NCBI GenBank assembly: GCA_029204225.1
Contig: CM055098.1
Coordinates: 10,959,052 to 11,023,051 of the forward strand
Length of the DNA stretch: 64,000 nt
Direction: 5' to 3'
Origin: Diphasiastrum complanatum
Lineage: Eukaryota > Streptophyta > Lycopodiopsida > Lycopodiales > Lycopodiaceae
This document shows positions 59,275-64,000 of the stretch, in pieces. The notes under the pieces are model-generated. The model was not told the DNA's origin. It did not search any database and saw only the letters and a program-made list of their open reading frames with translations. The first letter of the stretch is position 1. Every line of letters starts with the position of its first letter. The position numbers were made by a program, and so were the translations under genes.

Positions 59275-59542
59275 CTATCCCTCTCCCCTCGCTCACCCAT
59301 CTGCGCGTGCGCTCTCTCTCTCTCTCTCTCTCTCTGCTCACCTTACCTCCCTCCTCTCTCTGCTCACCCATCCGCTCTCTCGCTCTCTACTCACCTTATC
59401 TCCCTCCTCTGTCTCCTCTCACGCTCTCCCTCATCAAGATCCTCTGCTCCTCATCGTCGTTATCACAATCCTCCACTCCTTCCCGTTCTGCTGGCAGAGC
59501 TCTCTCTCTCTCATGAATGAATCACACATTGAACAATTCACA

Positions 59543-59592
<50 letters not shown>

Positions 59593-59902
59593 ATCGCGCG
59601 TTCTCTCAAGCATCAACTATCCTAGCGCTCGTTCGCTTGCGCTCTTTGTCTCTCACAAGAACACGCGCTCTCTGTCTCTCACAAAAACACGTCTCTCACT
59701 ATGGATATCGCAGAACCTCTCTCTCCATCGCTCACGGTGTGTCTCTCTCTCGAACTTTCGAGATTGCCTTTGATTCTGGAACATTCTCTTTCTAGAACAT
59801 TCTTTGTTCTCGAAGTTGCACGTCAAATGCTCGTGGATGATGTTTTAGGGCACACGTGACCCAATCAAAATTCCAGAATCGCTTTTTGTCTATAACAGCC
59901 TA

Positions 59903-59957
<55 letters not shown>

Positions 59958-62900
59958 AGCTGTAGATGACAGTCATGTGAAATGCTTACTAACCAAAACT
60001 AACACAACATGATCTAATTGTCAAATCAACAGACACATTGTCTTTGCAACAGATTTTTTGAAGGTTGCATCAAATGCTGTGATTGCATCTCATCTCAAGG
60101 CCTACATAGAAATTTTGAAGATAGCTAGGTTGTGAAATTCTTCTATATTACAGTGCTACTCTGCATTTTGACAGGACCTAATTGAACTTACATAAATTTT
60201 GAACTTTGCATTGTGACTGTTTTAATGCCTTCCTGAATCCATGTTTGTGCAAAGGTTTGATGATCATTTCAGAGTAAGTACCCTTTAACACCATCACTTT
60301 TTGACCCAAGTAAATCTGGATTCTCTTGAAACCAGATTATCTGCGTATGCTTGGGTACTGGTGAGACCATAATTGATGCTGGGTGAGGTTTTGTCATCTT
60401 GAGACTGATGGTTTGATGTGGACTTTTGTCTCTTTTAGTACTATAAATAGTTATTGTGTAAGCACAGTGTAATGCCTTTCAATTTCAATATATTTCAATC
60501 TCACAAAGAGATGTTTTTTACTACATCAGCTTTTGCACATAAGTAACTTTCACAGGTGCAAATACAGTACCAGGAGAGTTACATTGCCAACCTCCTAAAC
60601 CTCATATTTTATCTATATTTTAATCCACAAAGAGACACCTTTTGAAATCATCAGGTTTTGCCTATAAACCACTTCCAGGGGCTAATGTAGTTTAAAATCT
60701 GTTCTTAAGCCTCACATTCCATAAATAGGATCTCCATGGTACACGATATAGCTTAACCATGTATCATTTGTTTCAAAGAAGAAATATCAGCAGATGGAAT
60801 CATTCCTTCAGATCCACTTCAACTTGGCTTTTGGAATACTAGGGCAGTCAGTAAGAATGATGTTTTGTAGGAATCTTATATGCCTTGCTGATGATGTTCA
60901 CAGCAAAAGTAATTATGTTTTTTTGCTCGGTATGCTCATAGCTAAATACATCCTCCTGGATCGAGTTATTCAACTGAAATAAGTTGCTTAATTTGGATAA
61001 ATTTTTTTTTGTAAGCCTTTGCCCAATAGATATGAAGAATTGGACCCTCTAAGACACAACTCACTGCTCAGTTCTACTTTGGGACACTTAAATTCAGAAC
61101 TTCTACAGGGGCCTGTTAAAATGATATTCATGATCAAGACTAACTAGTTAAAGTTTTTGATGTAATCAAAAATAGCATTCTTTAAACTCGTCCATTGTGA
61201 AACTGTTCACTTTGCAAGGAAAACGTCCATCATCCTTGATAGAGATGGCAAGTTTGTGATTAGCCTGATGTTGTTTCTTTATAATTACATCAGTCCTGTT
61301 AAGCTTTAGTTTACTTTCACAGCACCTGAAAGATTGAATACTCACAAGAACTAAAAAATGCGGAATACTTCTAACACGAGTTGTCTTAGGCACAATTTTG
61401 TGCACATTTGCACAAAACTCCATGTCAACCCTTGGGGCATAACTAGGGATAAATGTGTCAAAATTCAATTTTATGAATATGACATGGAAGTTCACTTGTT
61501 TATGCATGAGATTTAGAGATTGTCAAAAACAATGTCATTCCAATCTGAGTGCATAATATCATGTCTTTCCCTACATTTTTTATGGCTGACCATAGCAGCT
61601 AATGCATAAAAAAAATTACTCAATTGGGAAATCTATAGTAGTAGATACAAGTAATCCAAGTTTTCTATGTCTAGTGCTCAACCATATTGTCTAAATTGAG
61701 TCATCATTTTAAATTAAAAACCACAACACTGAGGTACATGTGTTTTTATGTAGACGTGATAAAACAAAAAGACAGCATATCATTGCATAAATGCATTCAT
61801 AGTACATACACAAAATAGTAGCACAAATGACTCATATTTGTTGCTCTCTACTACTCATACACCCTTCGAGGTATAAATAATGGAGTTTCTTTCTAAGCCA
61901 TTTTTAATATTATGAAGTTTGATCAGTATCTGCATGTTTGACACATCATGTCTTGCTTGCAATGTGCTCCAAATTAGTGTCTTAATTTTCTCAATCAGTG
62001 AATGTGTGTATGTCTGAAAGGATTTGATGGCTTTTGTGATAGTTATTGGGATATGATGAGTGCTTGAAGTGCACAATTTTGTGCTCATTTTGCTACCACT
62101 AGTGGTAAGAATCAGGTTATAAATCTTAGTATCAACAGTTTGTTTGTGAAAACAGTCCTCAATATCTCAAAAATCTCCTCATTGTTGTTGTCCCGTAAAA
62201 TGTTATCTTTTGTGTATTCTGCAGGTCCTGTTACTGATGAGAAACCTCATTATCAACATTGCAAGTCCTATTTTCCAGGAATGTGTGAGTGTTTGCATCC
62301 CTATCCTACTTGCCTTTTGATTGCTGTTTCATGGAGTCAATTGCTGATGCTGAATTGGGATTTAAAAATTTATCTGTAAGTATTATAGGGATCTTGTGTC
62401 CTTGATGTATTGATAGCTGGAATGTTTCATGCGCTGTTTCCCATTTCACTGCCATAGTTGGCTAACTATGGCTAAATTGTGACAAGGTTGATTTGCTATC
62501 AGTGTTTTCTTTTGTTCGTCTTTCTATTAATTATTGAACTAGAGGACTATGCAAGCTAGCAAACAAATTGATTTAAGACTTACAAGTACATAAATAAAAT
62601 GCTTTAGTCGTAGTTTGTTGATCAAACTACAGCAGACGGAACAGTCTGATCAAGTACAGTAGGTCCCACATGGTAATTTGAGTAAAATATTTTTGGGCAT
62701 ACGCTAGGTGAATCTATATTCAGAATTCTACTAGGCTTAGTTAGATGGATGTCACGGTGAATTTCAAGACTTTCAGATATCAGGTATAGGCTCTTCACAA
62801 GTGGCATCAATAGGAGCAAGATCACAGCTCACAAATTTTCCCAGTTATCAAAAGTCCATCTTCTTCTGTGTACAAACTCTTTCCAACATAGTGTCCTATA

Positions 62901-63852
62901 TGAACTTGCCTACCCACTAACTCTAGGCTAAGTTAGGTGGATGCCGCGGATGGACTTCAAGATGTGTGTTTAGCTTGTACACTTAGCAGCTTGCATATAG
63001 CTGACTGCCTTGATTGCCTTGTTCTTCAATTCTAGTCATCAAAGTTGTCTCCTTTGAGTACCACATAAAGTATGTAGAACCTTTTTATGGACAATATAAA
63101 CTTTCGTAAGTGCTTTGAACAATTTTGTTTCTACTCTTACTGGAAGATACCGTGAAAAATGACAAGCCGATTCAGTATTGAGCTTTGTTCTCTTCCAAGC
63201 AAAGGAAAAGTTGTATAGTTCCTTTGGTACTTGATATAAGTTGGCTCCCATATACGAATTTAAGAAAAGATTCATTTGATAAAGCAATGTCAACATTCAT
63301 ACTTGTATATGTAAAAAATACATGTTTTTTTAAATGGTTAGTACTTACACCATTGTTGCTTTAACAGAAACTACTGCTTGCTGATTCAAATTCCAACTCA
63401 ACGACACACAATGCAACTCAGACAAACGGCACTGATAAACTGATTAGCACTTCCTGTGCTCTATCCGAGGTACAATATTTGGTGAGGGACTTCTGAGATT
63501 ATGTGCTCTCTCTCTCTCTCTTTCTCTCTTTCTCTCTCTCTCTCTCTCTCCAAATTCACATCGTACATTACTTGTTGATTTCCAGCCAGCTGCCAATGGA
63601 TTGACTTCCTTTCCTGGGAAACAAGGCTTGGAGAAGTTGGACCCAAACATTGATAACATCTTGTCTCACTTCGACTCTGGGCACATTCCTGTGATTCATC
63701 CACGTTCGTTCCAAGCTCAGTTAGAATCACTAACACAGCGACAATTCTCTGCTGAGAGTGGAAGTATTGCAGATATAATGAGTTTGCCACCTTTACTACT
63801 TGAAAATTCTTCTTTACCACAGCTTGTGGACAGCACGCCTTGGAATTCTTAA
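41883..63852 (+). CDS. REVEILLE-type MYB clock transcription factor with LCL domain, 8 exons
   Basis: RVE4/6/8-like (LHY/CCA1-like) activator that binds evening elements (AAAATATCT) in the circadian network; LCL-domain REVEILLEs recruit LNK coactivators. Coding exons: 41883-42058, 45326-45383, 49326-49449, 50505-50654, 54247-54356, 62225-62284, 63368-63469 and 63586-63852. All are GT/AG, phases agree across every junction, and they give 348 residues. The MYB repeat is about 34-92, with [39 protein letters not shown] and the hallmark SHAQKYF at 81-87. A basic [17 protein letters not shown] follows, then a Ser/Gly linker. The LCL domain is about 171-228 ([19 protein letters not shown], then [19 protein letters not shown]). 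Introns 1-7 measure about 3.3, 3.9, 1.1, 3.6, 7.9, 1.1 and 0.1 kb and host many repeats. Start fixed by an adjacent upstream stop. Exon 4 is the least conserved call. Confidence 0.9.
43200..43770 (-). mobile_element. TRIM-like mini LTR retrotransposon candidate
   Basis: Two diverged direct repeats, about 43225-43440 and 43501-43770, share GCAGCACxACCGG, GAGAGCATGCACAAAG-like text, CCTTCCCTTTGA.CCCAAAAGG and a GCAACTTGCAAACA-like start. They flank only about 60 bp. Directly inside the higher-coordinate repeat, at 43488-43499, the minus strand reads TGGTATCAAAGC right after an LTR-like CTAACA end: an initiator-tRNA primer site. This is the architecture of TRIMs. No clear polypurine tract or target duplication could be fixed. 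Confidence 0.55.
43860..44285. mobile_element. Mutator-like MITE packed with palindromes
   Basis: A perfect 9-bp direct repeat, GATACTAGA, flanks it (43851-43859 and 44286-44294), the duplication size of Mutator elements. Ends are CATAGAACCCATGGTTC and, reverse complemented, ATAGAATCAATGAACCG. Interior palindromes include GAACCCATGGTTC/GAACCATGGGTTC (43864-43892), ACCGTACCATGGTTC/GAACCGTGGTACGGT (43910-43942), AGAACCGTACGGTTCT (44231-44246) and GAACCGTTAACGGTTC (44259-44274). An AT-rich TTAATTAATTAA core and CT-rich patch lie between. No coding capacity. Confidence 0.75.
45510..46232. repeat. Near-identical tandem duplication, 357-bp unit
   Basis: Copy 1 is 45510-45866 and copy 2 45867-46232. 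They differ by a 7-bp GGCACCT insertion in copy 2, a 2-bp deletion (CATCAAGAG to CATAAGAG) and a few single-base changes. Confidence 0.97.
46635..47580 (+). pseudogene. Copia element 5 fragments in REVEILLE intron 2
   Basis: The protease/GAG-pre-integrase boundary reads [30 protein letters not shown] and VGVITD. The integrase end, in a separate frame (47050-47298), reads [43 protein letters not shown]-like text near 47430 ends it. Many stops; much of the zinc and core region between is missing. A 24-bp tandem repeat sits at 47286-47332. Confidence 0.82.
49450..50504. other. REVEILLE intron 3
   Basis: 1.06 kb with no repeats or genes recognised. Confidence 0.75.
51412..51590. repeat. 90-bp tandem duplication with internal (TG)n
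   Basis: Both copies contain ATGTCTCTATACATACATAT, a TGTGTG run of differing length and AGATAGCGTCAATGTGCAAT. They match almost exactly outside the TG run. Confidence 0.93.
51640..52970 (-). pseudogene. Non-LTR (LINE) reverse transcriptase remnant
   Basis: The minus strand from about 52890 reads [19 protein letters not shown], then [18 protein letters not shown] and CCFIEF..ALDSV (motif A position, Asp changed to Glu in FIEF), broken only by stops. Further on, [13 protein letters not shown] at about 52395-52437 is the catalytic YADD motif. Text between, at about 52470-52600, is frameshifted. The pattern is that of a plant LINE RT. Endonuclease and poly-A tail were not found. Confidence 0.8.
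54884..55464. repeat. Strand-switching GGACCG/CGGTCC short-repeat array
   Basis: Left of 55090 the repeat reads as GGTCCTAA, GCGGTCC, ATGGCC and ATGGTCG units. To the right it reads in the reverse sense as TTAGGACCGCA and TTAGGACCGTT units of about 10-11 bp, some three to four dozen in about 375 bp. The switch point 55080-55102 is a near-perfect palindrome: CGGTCCTAAAC followed by CGTTTAGGACCG. Left arm about 205 bp, right arm about 375 bp. Confidence 0.9.
55861..55910. repeat. Isolated short block of the same GGACCG repeat
   Basis: ATGGACCGCA twice, then ATGGTCCTAATGAGGTCCTG: again both orientations side by side, about 400 bp from the main array. Confidence 0.85.
55905..56180. repeat. GC-rich block with G14 run and hairpin
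   Basis: Much more GC-rich than its surroundings, directly after the isolated GGACCG block. Contains G14 at 56107-56120 and an inverted repeat GCTAACGCTGCC (about 56131) / GGCAGCGTTAGC (about 56158), plus CGTTAGCG-type palindromes. Confidence 0.75.
56699..57105. repeat. Diverged tandem repeat, about 135 bp, 3 copies
   Basis: Units begin at about 56701, 56838 and 56972 with AGTTTAATCTCTTC-like text. They share TTTTGTA, ATAGTCCCAT and CCATGTT motifs. Confidence 0.75.
58749..59152. repeat. Diverged duplication, second copy ending in (CT)n
   Basis: 58749-58902 and 59010-59152 share TCTGCTTCTGTGATGATTTT, TTAGTTCATAGTTA and GCTGGAAGTCAACATGCAC. Copy 1 continues AGTCTCTCTTGAGAG; copy 2 continues GGTCTCTCTC into an 18-unit CT run at 59117-59152. 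Confidence 0.88.
59117..59958. repeat. CT-rich block with several (CT)n arrays and telo-boxes
   Basis: (CT)n tracts at 59117-59152, 59244-59272, 59312-59335, 59548-59590 and a (CT)n(CA)n compound at 59906-59958. At 59197-59226 the text has AACCCTAACCCTAA and AAACCCTAAAA, matching plant telo-boxes. The composition resembles a plant promoter/5' leader lying inside the intron. Confidence 0.8.
62285..63367. other. REVEILLE intron 6
   Basis: 1.08 kb with nothing recognised except a weak repeat, TAGGCTTAGTTAGATGGATG at about 62734 and TAGGCTAAGTTAGGTGGATG at about 62925, each followed by a similar CACGGTGAATTTCAAGA-like stretch. Confidence 0.7.
63506..63550. repeat. (CT)n tract in the 116-bp intron 7
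   Basis: An imperfect CT microsatellite forms most of the pyrimidine-rich part of this short intron. Confidence 0.9.
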
Positions 63853-64000
63853 CATAATCTCCTGGGTTGTCCAAGCAATCTCCTGAATTGCATTCAATGC
63901 CTATAGAGTGGCAGCCATGTAAATAGGTACTAAAAGGCAGAATACTACAGTGCGATCACCAAAATTCATCATTGCCTTCTACCGATCTTCTTGTAACTTC
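63853..64000 (+). other. Start of the REVEILLE 3' UTR
   Basis: Follows the stop codon; the transcript end is not reached before the window ends. Confidence 0.6.

Larger units (their letters stand above)
54357..62224. other. REVEILLE intron 5
   Basis: 7.87 kb, the longest intron. Holds the GGACCG inverted array, a GC-rich block, a three-copy 135-bp repeat, a diverged 260-bp-spaced duplication and the CT-rich telo-box block. 57110-58740 and 59960-62224 show nothing recognisable beyond AT-rich DNA. Confidence 0.8.

Noticed and set aside
59307-59795. Ser-Leu-rich overlapping open frames
   Set aside because: All arise from CT microsatellites, with no conserved content.
1-64000. tRNA, rRNA or other structured RNA genes
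   Set aside because: No cloverleaf, A/B-box pair or rRNA-like sequence was recognised; the only tRNA-related sequences are retroelement primer sites.

Overview
The window looks like nuclear DNA of a land plant with a large, repeat-rich genome. Three cellular genes are visible in 64 kb. Two are split by very long introns full of transposon remains, and most of the rest is decayed retroelements, MITEs and tandem repeats. Plant-only genes (a circadian REVEILLE-type MYB and an ALS3/STAR2-type permease), abundant Copia and chromovirus Gypsy debris, telo-boxes and CT-rich leaders all fit a plant. A COMMD3 homologue, a Penelope-like reverse transcriptase and the huge introns make me favour a non-flowering lineage such as a fern. 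That is inference; I cannot name a species.

Layout. 0.4-5.6 kb (+): a three-exon UPF0014/ALS3-type membrane permease with a 3.95-kb second intron. 5.6-9.6 kb: intergenic DNA with a GA microsatellite and a 377-bp MITE. 9.6-14.85 kb: two related, broken Copia elements lying head to head. 14.9-22.6 kb (-): a chromodomain Gypsy element with all domains recognisable but full of stops, frameshifts and a deletion in integrase. 24.5-25.1 kb (+): intronless COMMD3. 26.6-29.2 kb: a hAT transposase scrap and a third Copia (gag-protease only). 30.4-32.3 kb (-): Penelope-like RT remains. 32.9-35.5 kb (-): a fourth Copia (RT end, RNase H, polypurine tract, LTR) joined to a Gypsy-type gag scrap. 35.5-41.1 kb: gene-poor DNA with foldbacks, CA-rich tracts, a Tourist-like MITE and a 41-bp minisatellite. 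41.9-63.9 kb (+): an eight-exon REVEILLE/LCL clock gene whose introns carry a TRIM-like element, a Mutator-like palindromic MITE, a near-perfect 357-bp tandem duplication, Copia and LINE fragments, a strand-switching GGACCG repeat array and a CT-rich telo-box block.

The three cellular genes have no obvious joint function: metal/aluminium tolerance or nucleotide-sugar transport (ALS3 type), endosomal trafficking (COMMD3, Commander complex) and clock-controlled transcription (REVEILLE). The most unusual sequence-level structures are the inverted GGACCG array in REVEILLE intron 5, the palindrome-packed MITE with a perfect 9-bp target duplication, and the Penelope-like fragment.
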